Assembly: GCF_037392515.1 (NCBI RefSeq)
Contig: NC_090291.1
Location: 29,436,001 to 29,500,000, forward strand
DNA: 64,000 nucleotides
Source of the DNA: Haliotis asinina
Lineage: Eukaryota; Mollusca; Gastropoda; Lepetellida; Haliotidae
Direction: 5' to 3'
Shown here one piece after another: positions 1 through 10,219 of the stretch. The notes under the pieces were generated by a model. That model was not told where the DNA came from. It saw nothing but the letters and a program-made list of their open reading frames with translations, and did not search any database. Both the position numbers and the translations under genes were made by a program. Positions within the stretch are counted from its first letter, which is position 1. The number at the start of each line of letters is the position of its first letter.

Positions 1-9
1 ATTTTATGA

Positions 10-103
10 ATGAGTGAGTGAGTGAGTTTTACGCCTCCTTGAGCAAATGTTCCAGCAATATCATGGCAGTGGATACCAGAAATGGTCCTCACATGATTTC
101 AGT
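10..103 (-). repeat. SINE-B (tRNA-derived) 3' fragment
   Basis: The reverse complement of a SINE-B tail: (GTGA)n, then a TTTTACGCC segment, AGCAATATCATGG, and a remnant of the GGACACCAGAAATGG core. The tRNA-like head is missing. SINE-B elsewhere in the window (for example 39269-39425) has a tRNA-like head with A- and B-box sequences followed by this body. Confidence 0.75.
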
Positions 104-412
104 CACTTGGTAAGTATTGAAGACCAACCAGTCTCCAGACTTCCGAAATGAATCTGGCGCGGTATCATATTAATGAAGTGTTCAAAGCATAGTTCATAGT
201 CAAAGTTCAAAGCGATATCATATGAATTCATTCATTCACCCATAACCTCATGGTCAATACGACTTAACTTCTAAATATCAGTATATTTAAGCCTGATAAA
301 TTAATGCCGATTAATATCGCACCAACGTTTTGTCTGTTTTCCATAACTGCATATTCCTTGAGGGACAGATGTTCCTTGTCCTTCACATTTACATTCAGTT
401 TGGTACCGCAAA

Positions 413-680
413 ATATGTCATATTTGGGATTTCACTTTCTTAGTAAAGTACAAATTCTAGTACTTTTTTGGTTGAGTCCCATCCGGGATTCGAACCCGCA
501 CCCTCAGAGTCAGACACCTAATCGCCAGCACACAAAGTCAGCCGCCTAGCCCGCTCAGCCACCGCGACTTCCAATGTGCCCGACTCTGATGGTGCGGGTT
601 CGAATCCCGGATGGGACTCAACCAAAAAAGTACTAGAATTTATACTTTACTAAGAAAGTGAAATCCCAAATATGACATAT
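413..680. mobile_element. Palindromic element with tRNA-like core
   Basis: Two 99-bp arms (413-511 and 582-680) are reverse complements with only two mismatches that I can count. They enclose a 70-bp loop. The outer part of each arm matches the smaller palindrome at 36983-37102 (AGTAAAGT, ATTCTAGTAC and GGGATT blocks), so this is a dispersed foldback/MITE family. Homology to that copy continues on one side past the palindrome to about 708. The arms read into a tRNA-like sequence with the B-box GGTTCGAATCC. No transposase is encoded. The near-identity of the arms suggests recent origin or gene conversion. Confidence 0.8.
475..569 (-). pseudogene. tRNA-like sequence (Leu/Ser class II type), degenerate
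   Basis: On the minus strand the sequence has an A-box-like GGTGGCTGAGCGG and a perfect B-box GGTTCGAATCC. The ends (AGTCGCG and TGGGACT) pair as a mostly complementary acceptor stem. The spacing of about 95 nt fits a class II (long variable arm) tRNA. The anticodon stem does not fold convincingly, so I read it as a tRNA-derived pseudogene or Pol III head captured by the surrounding palindrome, not as a working tRNA. Confidence 0.55.
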
Positions 681-699
681 GTTGCATTTGACCACTTTC

Positions 700-1040
700 T
701 AAATGGCATCGTGTAATCATAGCTTGGTACCGTAATATTACGTCTGTCAGTATGTTAGTAAATTATTTCTAATAACAGGCTGAATAAAATATTGATCATA
801 GATTAGACTTTCTGTTTGCCAAATGTATGGATCGACAATAAGTAATTTGTACAGGTGCTTTAGATTCGTGGTATATCATGGACGTCGTAAGGAAAAAACA
901 GCAAAAAAACGGTCTCTCAGTTTATATCCCCCATGAGGATTCGATCTTTAATTCATTCCTCAAGGGTCGGTCAGTTAACCATGCAGGACCTGCTTGTCTT
1001 GGGTTTCATTTGCATTTCTATGTATAATATCCCTCACTCA
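700..1040. other. No gene seen
   Basis: AT-rich unique-looking sequence between the palindrome and a microsatellite. I see no exon-like coding pattern and no recognised repeat. Confidence 0.5.
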
Positions 1041-1044
1041 CAAA

Positions 1045-1058
1045 CACGCACGCACTCA

Positions 1059-1102
<44 letters not shown>

Positions 1103-1103
1103 C
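1045..1103. repeat. (ACGC)n microsatellite
   Basis: About 12 near-perfect tandem ACGC units followed by a short ACAC stretch. It produces spurious open frames on both strands (Arg-Thr-His-Ala type) that should not be read as genes. Confidence 0.95.
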
Positions 1104-1109
1104 ACGCAT

Positions 1110-2220
1110 GCCGTACAGGAAATAAAATATCAAGCTTGTGCCACGCGTATCAGTATGGGAACAAACTGCGAGCGAGCATTGCCAGTGTGTATTTCGTAAA
1201 GCACAGCAGCCAACACAATCATGTACAGCCATACTGTAGCACATTAAACGTTCAGTGCTTACTTGACATAATGAAATTGTTACTGTTGATTTATCTAAAT
1301 GAACAAATAATAGCAAATTTATAATGCGTAAACATAGCATGCATCTACAAGCTGTCAGTGACCACTACTACTAGCCATATCTAAGAGTATTTCCAATGAT
1401 GTATTTCCATAGCCTGAAAGTATATAATCGACATTTCATTGTGCACGAAGTTGTAAGTGATGAGAATCATTTGTATGTATATACAGTCTTCTACTAAAGC
1501 GGATACAGTTAGCTCCCTTGCCCCATCGTTGCTATGGAGAGCCTAGACCGTATACTTACTGTGGAACCGGAGCAACGCTTAAAAAGAAATACATAATTAA
1601 AACATGAACGTTTAAAACACACGAAGTAACCTTGATACTTTTGAAGTACAATTCTATATTCATTCAAGATTCACAATGTTCTTGGAAAGAAACTCCCATC
1701 AAGGAGGTGCCCTGAAAGAGAATTACAAACCTATCTCAGTCCAGGACCACTCGACTGTTTCTGTTACCTATATAATACTTCGGAAATCAACGGAGTATGG
1801 AATACTGTATGAGTTTATACCTCATACCAACTGATCCCTCGGCGCAATGTTCTTACGATAAGATTTCATAAAGAGTCAATATCGCGGTATGCTCAACAAT
1901 TTGAGAGCAATATTCGTATAAGGTTCGCAACTACAACCGTCGTGTTCTGTTACGTAATGTGCGAGTAACATGAAACAGAGAGACAAGATTCAAAATGGCA
2001 TCTTAATGCAGTCCGAGATAAGGTCTTTAATCTAGGTGAGCCGAGTGAGATATAACCATTCGTTCAGTAGCGTACCTTTTTTACTACATATTATTGCGCT
2101 TTCACAATGTGTCCCCAAATCTGAAATCATAGATAACTGACGTTTGTGTTCTATTCATTGACGTTTGTCAGGAGCGAAATACGCCATGTACAGATACGCA
2201 GTCGTGTAGCATCCTTCTTC
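1110..2220. other. No gene seen
   Basis: Unique-looking AT-rich sequence. Open frames are short (about 60-95 codons) and lack recognisable domains or paired splice signals. Confidence 0.5.
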
Positions 2221-2221
2221 A

Positions 2222-2365
2222 GAGTGAGTTTTACACCGCCGTTATCAATATTCCTGCAATATCACGGCGGGGGACACCAAAAATGGGCTTCACGCCGAGT
2301 ACCCATGTTCGAAATCGAACACGGGGGTTCTGGCGTGACTAGACTACCCCACTGCCACCCCAGAC
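2222..2365 (-). repeat. SINE-B (tRNA-derived) copy
   Basis: The reverse complement of SINE-B: GAGTGAGTTTTACACCGCC tail, AATATCACGGCGGGGGACACC core, the B-box region (CCATGTTCGAAATCGAACACG) and the A-box end (GACTAGACTACCCCACTG). It is near full length and moderately diverged. Confidence 0.85.
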
Positions 2366-2399
2366 ACATGTTATTGGGATTTGAAAGATTTGTTTAGCC

Positions 2400-2828
2400 A
2401 TTCAGTTTGATAAATCCAAATCTTGCGTTTGATGGGGCAGACAAGAATGCCGTAGTGGGGCCGTCAATACAGTGTGACGTCACGCAAAAAGTACTGTTTG
2501 AGTCTTTGGTCTTTTAACAAAGCATGTTAGAATGCTGTGTAAAATACGACTTAATTTACAACAGAAATTCACTTTTATTTATTAAGAGACCTAACGACAG
2601 CTATGTGGTGTATATGTGTTACGACGTGACAGTAGACGGGTGAGCAAACTCATCGGGGCATGATTTGTTGGCGTTATCACTTTGTTTCACTCAACAAACG
2701 TGGGCGTGTGTGATATAGGACATTATCTAGCCTCATGTAAGAATGTCGAGCTTTGATTGGTCCACGTGACTCTGATAAAATACCATGTACATCCATCACG
2801 ATCCGCCAGCGGGAGTATACGACTTTTA
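2400..2828. other. No gene seen
   Basis: Unique-looking sequence with no supported exon, RNA gene or repeat. Confidence 0.45.
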
Positions 2829-2930
2829 TACGAGTCTGTACCAAACAATCCAGTGATCAACAGCACGAGCACTGATCCCTGCAACTGGGAAACGATGGCG
2901 TGAGTCAACCTATAGTCAGAGAGTCTAGCC
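2829..2930 (-). repeat. SINE-A fragment
   Basis: Matches the middle of SINE-A in reverse: CAAACAATCCAGTGATCAAC, then a GAGCACTGATC block, AACTGGGAAACGATGG and GAGTCAACC. Both ends are lost. Confidence 0.7.
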
Positions 2931-2939
2931 ATGCAATCG

Positions 2940-3744
2940 CAAGTGTGCCAAGTCTAGATTACAACAGCATATGAAAATGAAGACATTCACTGGCCTCCTA
3001 TTAACTGTATTTTATTAACATAATCTTTCGTGTAAAATATGTTCATTTGGGAGATTGCATTTTAGCCCATGTCCCTCGGTGAGACCGTGAAAGTGCAGTA
3101 TTTATGACGCTGACACAGACACTGATGAAACTCGCTCGTCAGATTCCGGGCCTCTGACAAGAGTGCATTCACTGCACTGACGGTTATCTCCGGATGCAGA
3201 CAGACTGGAACTCGACACTGATTGGGAATGTAATTCATACCACCAAGAATGCCCTTTTCACTTACGAGGAAATAGAGTTATCAACGCTCTGACAAACAAC
3301 CTAGGGCTTGTTGTTCTCCCTCCTCCCTCGGGCCAGACCACTCTGAGCGTTATCACAGGATTGTAGGCATCGCCTCCACACACTCACACACCTGTCGCTA
3401 TTGAACCTGTCGAGACTCGTGTATCGTACACACCTTGCACAGACAACACATAATTAGATGACACGAACGACTAATTGCCATCTGCGAAAGGAATGAGCGA
3501 AATAAATATCTCTGCTCAGATCTGGTTTTAATTATGTGCACAGAATGTCGGTGAAAAGTTAGATTTTCTCGAATTTTGTTTAGTCGACACATCGTTTAAT
3601 ACAATGTTCGGATAAATAAATTCGAACATTACGTAGTGGTCACTTTGAATATTATATCATTGAAAGTACGGTCTAAGGGCGACACTCTGTTTGTCTCGAA
3701 CTGAAGTGAAAAGTATGCAATAAATAGTGGGTAACTTGCGTTTT
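2940..3744. other. No gene seen
   Basis: Unique-looking intergenic DNA. I saw no convincing coding, RNA or repeat signal. Confidence 0.45.
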
Positions 3745-3885
3745 AGGCCGCTTTTACCGAAAATTCCAGAAATATTACGGCGGATCACCAGAAATGGGCT
3801 CAACACATTGTATCCATCCACCCGGGGAATGGAACCCGGGCATTCGGCGTGACGAACGTTTTAACCACTAGACTACCTATGTGGT
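3745..3885 (-). repeat. SINE-B copy
   Basis: Reverse SINE-B: AAATATTACGGCGGATCACC core, AGAAATGGGCTCAACACATT, the B-box complement (GGGGAATGGAACCCGGG), and the A-box end AACCACTAGACTACC. The (ACTC)n tail is missing. Confidence 0.85.
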
Positions 3886-4301
3886 AAATAGTCAAAGGAC
3901 TTTCAATCAACAAGGTGTACGGAGACGAAATAACTAGTGACTAAATAGTCTCAGAGACAAAATAACTATCATATATCAGATGAGGAATAGCTTGTCATGC
4001 GGGCCTGGTCAGAACTGGTACCCACAATCCTGTGTCTCTCGTGGATAGAGTGATTCTACTGGATAACCTTGGTGAATGCCTTAATCGTGATATTGATCGT
4101 GATATCAGCCACCGATTTGTTTGGTCCAATCACAGGTAACATGCTACAGTCACATACCTAGAATACTGAGTGCAGGCCAACCATTACTTACATGCTGCTG
4201 TCATACAGCATACATACTGAGTGCGGGCACGTGTTTTCTCACAGAACTCACTGGTCACAGTTACTAACAGGAAGGACGGGCGGACACACACAGACACGTG
4301 A

Positions 4302-4371
<70 letters not shown>
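4302..4371. repeat. (AC)n(AG)n compound microsatellite
   Basis: About 14 AC units run directly into about 20 AG units. Open frames over it on both strands are simple-sequence artefacts. Confidence 0.95.
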
Positions 4372-4375
<4 letters not shown>

Positions 4376-4389
4376 ACAATCGACCAATC

Positions 4390-6060
4390 AATGCCTTAAA
4401 AGTATCTTAAGGACCGAGAAAACCAATAACTGATGGAACGAACATGAAAGCACCAGGTCATGATCAGGCTACAGCTGAGTCGGTGATTAACACGAATGCA
4501 AGGTTCCTTCAATGTTTGAGGAGGCATTAGGTTACAGTTGAGTCGGCGAATACATGGTTCCCTTAACAGGCGAGAAGAAGCCATTAAATGCATGAAGAAG
4601 AACTCGACATCTCAGTTACACCTGCACGAGTATACATGGACATTCTCATACGGCGCCTTCGTGTACGGCGCACACAAACACGGGAAGACCACAAAACCTT
4701 ATCAGCCTCCCACATGTAAACAGTGCAGATACCTCGGAGGAGGTCCTGTACACAATATCAGTCAACACGGCCCGACTGTGGCTTCCAAATTATCAGTGAT
4801 CCTATGCATAACCTGCAAAACATCGCAGTGCAGGAGCCAATGGTTGTGTACCATGGATATAGGCAGCAGGTCAAACATAGTTTTATTGTGATGTGTGTTT
4901 GAGATGTCCTGGGTCAATTCTTCAAAACATGCCATTATATATACAACGGTCATAGTTAAAGTATATTTAATATTCCGTCTCAGGTTTCTTTTCTTTGGAG
5001 GGTGGGGGTGGGGAGTAATCAATTTAAGTTTGTTTTAGAGACGAACGTCCAAGAACAGATGGTTATGGGTCTGGTCCGTTAAATTATCACTACTGACACC
5101 ACCGATGCTGTCAATATCCATGTTGAATCAATCAATAGTTGCAGTGTCTAGATGGACTATGTATACTTCTGTATTGATGATGGTGAAGTTTGTTCATTCA
5201 GTCATTCGATACATGCTGCTGCATAAACACTGTGTACTATTTTTCAACATGTATGTGTCCACATCATGACTGTCAAGGGTATAATGTACGTATAAACTAT
5301 GTCTCCACACTGTAAAGAGAAATGTCAATACCAAACTGAGAAAAAAATTCTATTTCATGTTCTTTCAATAGCTTCCCATATTTTGACAACATCTGATTTG
5401 GAACATTTTATAGCGTCATAGAAAACATGGTGTGGGACGCAGTAGGAGGGTTTCAGACAGTCGATATCTTATGTACAAGTTTGTTGCACAGGAGTCGGTG
5501 GCGTTGACGGCTGTCATGGTTTGTTACGTTCACGCTGACGTATCTACAGTAAGCTCAAGGTCATATTTCTAACCTGATTTCAAGAGGAGTACCATAGAAC
5601 TTCAAAAGGACGTTTATACCGGACTACATTAACTTTAGAAAACACCGATACTACAACACAGGCCTCATTAGAAACAAATATAACCTCTACAATGACTTCA
5701 ATAGGAACCATTACACAAGCTTCGATAGGCATGCCTCCACGCTGAGAGGAACAGGCATACCCCCACACTGATTTCAAGAAGAACAGTTATGTTTCTTCTA
5801 ACTATGAAAACTACCCACGCCACACCTCCCAAATGTCAGGTCACTCAGGTATGTATCTAAATGTAATGGGAAGATACTTTGTGGATACCTTCACTCCCCA
5901 AAATAAATTTGAAGTTGATAGCAGCCAGTTTTAATCAAGTGTGATAGTTTGCACAGGCAAGGATTTGTACGTCGATCCTGATATACGCCACAGTGTACAG
6001 TCAACACGCCATTGAACCATGATACTGGTACATCTTCAACTTAAGTATGTGCGTTGTGTT
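4390..6060. other. No gene seen
   Basis: Unique-looking sequence. The longest open frame (117 codons from 4538, + strand) has no recognisable domain, ordinary composition and no supporting splice context. A short direct duplication with the text AGTCGG(T/C)GA recurs near 4475 and 4540. Confidence 0.45.
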
Positions 6061-6064
6061 CTCT

Positions 6065-6300
6065 GTGTTTGTTGTTTAACGCCAATATTCCACCTATATG
6101 ATGGCAATCTGCAAAATAAAAACGTCTGGACGAGACAATCAAGTGATCAACAGCAGGAGCATCGATCAGCAAAATTAAGGTTACGATGACATGTGTCAAC
6201 AAAGTTAGCGATCCTGACCACCCGACCCTGTTAGTTGCCTCTTAAGACAAGCATTGGTTGCAGAAGATAAGTTCTAACTCGGATCTCCACAGGTCCTCCA
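6065..6300 (-). repeat. SINE-A copy
   Basis: Reverse SINE-A, near full length but diverged: TTGTTGTTTAACGCC tail, ATATTCCA, the GACAATCAAGTGATCAACAG block, GACATGTGTCAACAAAG, CCTGACCACCCGACCCTGTT, and the head GCCTCTTAAGACAAGCATTGG. Confidence 0.85.
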
Positions 6301-6309
6301 CAAGTATAA

Positions 6310-7364
6310 ACAAAATGCCATATTTCGCAAGCCTTCACAGTTGGTAATAAACTAAAAGCAAGAACACACGCATCTGGCACGTGAAGTAGATAGACAGCAG
6401 AGGCGCATAAACAAGAAAATATTTCACCAATTAAACCTTGGCAAAAGTCTGGAAAATACTTTTCACGTAAGCAAAGTGATGTGCAGGTGTATAGCTGCGT
6501 GTAGACATGACCATTTGCCTGGTAGTTCCTGAGATACTGCCAGAAATAATGGGGACAGAGAGAACAAACACGCTACGCAAGTGACGGCAAACGCTCAGGC
6601 GAGTGACGACAAGCACTGAGACGAGTGACGAGAAACATCGAGACGAGTGACAAACATTGGGTGGTTGTTTATCTCTTCCCTTTTCTCTCTTCCCTTGTAA
6701 TGTTCTATGTATTGGGATGTGGACGGTAGTTGCAATGTGCCGTCGTAAACACGTTTTCTTTGAAGTGCAAATGTGAAAATAAAATTCTTCAACTTAACAT
6801 TGCTAAACTTTTTCCAGATACCACTTGTCGCCCATGTTTGGCGGCACTTACCACGCGATCAAGACTGTGCTGTCTATGCTTGGTAAAGTAGTCCTTCAAG
6901 CGTATCGGACAGTACAGATTTCAAAGCAACACAAGTTGTTTGTTTTTCTCGTTGTTGTTTTCTCGTTATAATTTCTTGTTTCACAGAGTTAGACTTGCAA
7001 ACTGGATAAAAAAAAATACTTCAGTTCTTAAGTTTAAAAATATGTATGCGGTTTCGTTTCAATATTCACGTATATATAACTCATAGTACCAACAAATAAA
7101 TTCGATGTTAATGGTGTGGCATAAACATGTGATTGTATATCTGTTACCCACGAACAGACGGATCGAGTTAGTCACTTAACAATGAGGCACAACTTAAAGT
7201 CTCAATATTGTTGTGGTAGCGTTCTTTCTAAAACAATGGCCTCTTTCTGGACTTGATAGTGCTACCGATACGTTCCCAAAAGTAGTCTTACTGTGATATA
7301 CTAGTTGTTTTACTGTTCTTGGGCAACAGATTATATAAAATAAAATTGTTAAGCATTTACCCTT
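6310..7364. other. No gene seen
   Basis: AT-rich unique sequence. A short run near 6575-6650 repeats GAGACGAGTGACGA-like motifs about four times (a degenerate tandem repeat). No gene is supported. Confidence 0.4.
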
Positions 7365-7432
7365 TCAGTCACGATTTGGCTGAAATATTGCCAAGGTAAC
7401 TTCAAATTTGAACTCACTCGCTCGCGCTTTAA
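7365..7432 (+). repeat. 3' tail of the RNase-H LINE family
   Basis: Resembles the 3' end of the LINE at 34259-35861: ATTTGGCTGAAATATTGCCA, a diverged linker, then AACTCACTCGCTCGC. Only the tail is present, as expected for an extreme 5' truncation. Confidence 0.55.
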
Positions 7433-7883
7433 CGTGACATAAATGAAACATAAATATATAAGGCACCTGTGATCTCACATGTTGTTGACAATAACCTATA
7501 CAGTCTTAATGAAACAAATACCAAGAATGGTTTGATATTAAAATTACATTTCTCAAACTAAGCTTATACTGATTTGGTCAGATTAGTTCAGAATAAGTTC
7601 TTATGTATACTTCAAGAACACGATATTTACATCAGTATAAAGTTTATCAGTCAATGTGTTCTTTATGTTCTTTTGCTTGCATATTGTGCTGTGAAAACTA
7701 ACATAACATTCGGCTCCTCGTTTCAGAGAACGAATGGTACGACAGCGTTGGAAAATAATAATCTACAACGTGTAAATCTGAAACACACAATTAATAAGTC
7801 ACTAAAACAACAAATGAAATACATCGCATACGTTTGTTAATAGGGGTGTAACAAAATACACTTTCTTTTGTCCGTCCCTATTG

Positions 7884-7941
7884 ATGGTGTGCGTGTGCGT
7901 GTGCGTGTGCGTGTGCGTGTGCGTGTGCGTGTGCGTGTGCA
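7884..7941. repeat. (GTGTGC)n microsatellite
   Basis: About nine tandem copies of a GTGTGC hexamer. The alternating purine-pyrimidine character favours Z-DNA. The frame reading Val-Cys repeats is an artefact. Confidence 0.93.
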
Positions 7942-8399
7942 AGCGCGTCTGCATGTGTAACACTATGTATCCAATACTCCGTACCCCGACATGCTGGCTT
8001 CCACTCCGCTGGTACCAGGTGCGAAAAGATGCGAACAGCGAATATGGCGTATGTTATTCGCCCGCAATAGTTTGTTTATCTAATTTCCTTGGCAAATTAT
8101 TTTAAAATACATTGCATTAAAACACATATTACTTCCTTCAGCACGAGGGAAGGGGTGTTGTGCGATTACAAAAAAAGAATCTGCAAGCATTTTATATCTT
8201 ATGCCTAAACGTGATGAAAGTTACCAGCCGGCTGAATGGCGACCTGATATTTTGCTAGCGATATAAGTGCTCATTACGGTGGAAGTGTTGTGGAAATGGG
8301 TAGCCTCGGTGAGCAGTTCGACCCCATCTGCCAGGGATCACTTGTGCTAGATTCGATCTCGAAGCCTCCCACGCTATGAGGGATGTGTCGGTATGTATA

Positions 8400-8522
8400 C
8401 TGTTGCAACTATATCGCAGCGGGAAACGCCAAGAACATATCTGACTTTGCAGCTGTCAAAGTGAAAGAATCGAACTGGGCAACGTGCCTGAGGACTGTTC
8501 TTACCACGTGGCTAGGGCACAG
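8400..8522 (-). repeat. Degenerate SINE-B
   Basis: Reverse orientation: CAACTATATCGCAGCGGGAA core, GAAAGAATCGAACTGGG (B-box complement) and CTTACCACGTGGCTAGGGCA (A-box complement). Strongly diverged. Confidence 0.5.
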
Positions 8523-8659
8523 CCCTTAATTACTGTAGACGGATACCAGATGTACCGTGCACCGGCGTGTTAAGGAGATGAAGTAATATCTGCAGTTCGA
8601 ATCTAGAGCTTCCTGGCATCAGTCATCGTCTCACCAATCTGAACCTAGACCCGGGTTAC

Positions 8660-8885
8660 TTTCAGTTGGTCTTCAGCAACCAATGCTCGTCGTAAGAGGC
8701 GGGAACGGGATCGGGTGGTCATGATCACTGACTCGGTTGACGCACATCATTGTATTCCAACTGCGTAGATCGATACTTATGATGTTGATTTCTGGATTGC
8801 CTGGTTCAGACTCCAACATGTACATACCGCCGGCGCATAACTCGAATATTGCTGTGAGCGGCGTTAACAATAAGCAAACAGACTG
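8660..8885 (+). repeat. SINE-A copy
   Basis: Head GTCTTCAGCAACCAATGCTC, GTCGTAAGAGGCG, GGGATCGGGTGGTCATGATC, TGTTGATTTCTGGATTGCC, ACCGCCGGCGC, and tail GAATATTGCTGTGAGCGGCG. Near full length. Confidence 0.88.
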
Positions 8886-9224
8886 ACAGTACGTGGCGCA
8901 GTTCTGTTTCTGGAGTTGCATCTTTCAGACACTGTGATGATGGGTTCGAATCCAGTAGTAGCCCTGATTATGTTTTAGGACTGGCACCATAACATTGCTC
9001 GAGGTTTTCACCAAAATAGTAAATGTCTAAAATATGAGCAATAACTATTTTGACCTTTCCTCCCACGTCTACCTGACACGCCGTGACATAATTCAATTCT
9101 TCAAAGTTCAAATCGACATTAACCAAACTCACGATCCTACTTAAATTAAAAACAAAGTCATTATTACAGCAACCGCACAGTGTATCTGTATGCCAATGGC
9201 TGCACCCCAGTCATGTCCTTCTAT

Positions 9225-9264
9225 CAGAGACCATATAATAGATTATATTATTATATGGTCTCTG
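9225..9264. repeat. Perfect 15-bp-arm hairpin
   Basis: Arms CAGAGACCATATAAT and ATTATATGGTCTCTG flank a 10-nt AT-rich loop. No U-rich tail or coding gene lies beside it, so I assign no function. Confidence 0.85.
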
Positions 9265-9332
9265 CTTGTATCTTGATTACAACCATGCGTTGAATTAGTT
9301 TGTGTCATGGCCATGCCGTGATGAATGAGATT

Positions 9333-9391
9333 GGTAATCTACGTGGAATCTGCAAACCGTAACTAATCTACGTGGAATCTGCGAACCGTAA
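9333..9391. repeat. Short tandem duplication (~29 bp x2)
   Basis: AATCTACGTGGAATCTGC(A/G)AACCGTAAC occurs twice in tandem with one difference. Confidence 0.85.
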
Positions 9392-9399
9392 CGCCTATC

Positions 9400-10029
9400 A
9401 CCTTACACTAGATCTCTAAAGACAGAATGCAGTCGTAGTGCCGTATTTAGGTTGAGAATGCGTAACCCTATTTCCTCATTTCGGTGTTTTGGCTTTCAGA
9501 AGACAGACGCCCAGTTTACAACAGCATTCTCCGGTCAGCGTGACCTTTCACACATCGTTCTCCTCTACACTTAAACCCCTAAGGTCAAGAGGTCAGATTG
9601 AGCATTCAGTGGGACTGGAAACAACACCTAGACATTCTTGTTTGTCCACCTACAGTTCATTCCTTTTCTCAACTGGATCACCATGACCCGTCGCTGGGCC
9701 TCACGCTGGGCTGTAACCCAAATCATTTCTCAAGACACATGAATCCATCAAAAGTTGCACATGTGCTGTTGTCATGGTAACATGACGAATGTCTGACGTA
9801 ATGAATCGAATTCGTTTATATCTGATTGACTTCAGATGTAACTTTACGTGATCCATTCCAGAACTCGGCCTCTTATCTTAATTAGACTGACCAGCGTCTC
9901 TCCAATACGATTCACAGCGATAACGCCAAAACTCGATCCTTACTTCTGAACTGACTAAAACAAATCAAATGTTATTACGATTACTTTTCATGACCTATGT
10001 CCTCATGCACAGTACAAAAGCGTAAGAAC
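9400..10029. other. No gene seen
   Basis: Unique-looking sequence. Two overlapping short frames (60-65 codons) carry no recognisable feature. Confidence 0.45.
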
Positions 10030-10215
10030 AGAAGGCTTGGGTTGGTGGATTAAGTACTGAATCATTTCACTAAAAGGCTTGGGTTCGATTCCACACATGG
10101 GTGTCTATTCCTGGTTTCCGCTGCAGCGTGTTTTCCTGGAGTATAGATGAAAGGCTACTCACTATCAAACACAGTCAGTGGTATCTGGGGATGTACTTAC
10201 TATTTTAAAGTGATC
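10030..10215 (+). repeat. Degenerate SINE-B
   Basis: A-box-like GGTTGGTGGATTAAGT, B-box GGTTCGATTCCACACATGGG, then a diverged body containing TTCCTGGTTTCCGCTGC. The tail is not recognisable. Confidence 0.6.
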
Positions 10216-10219
10216 TTTT

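Noticed and set aside
475..569. Functional tRNA-Leu or tRNA-Ser gene
   Set aside because: A- and B-box and acceptor pairing are fair, but the anticodon stem does not form and it lies inside a transposon-like palindrome.
4184..4387. Leu-Ser/Cys-Val repeat protein on the minus strand
   Set aside because: Translation of the (AC)n(AG)n microsatellite.
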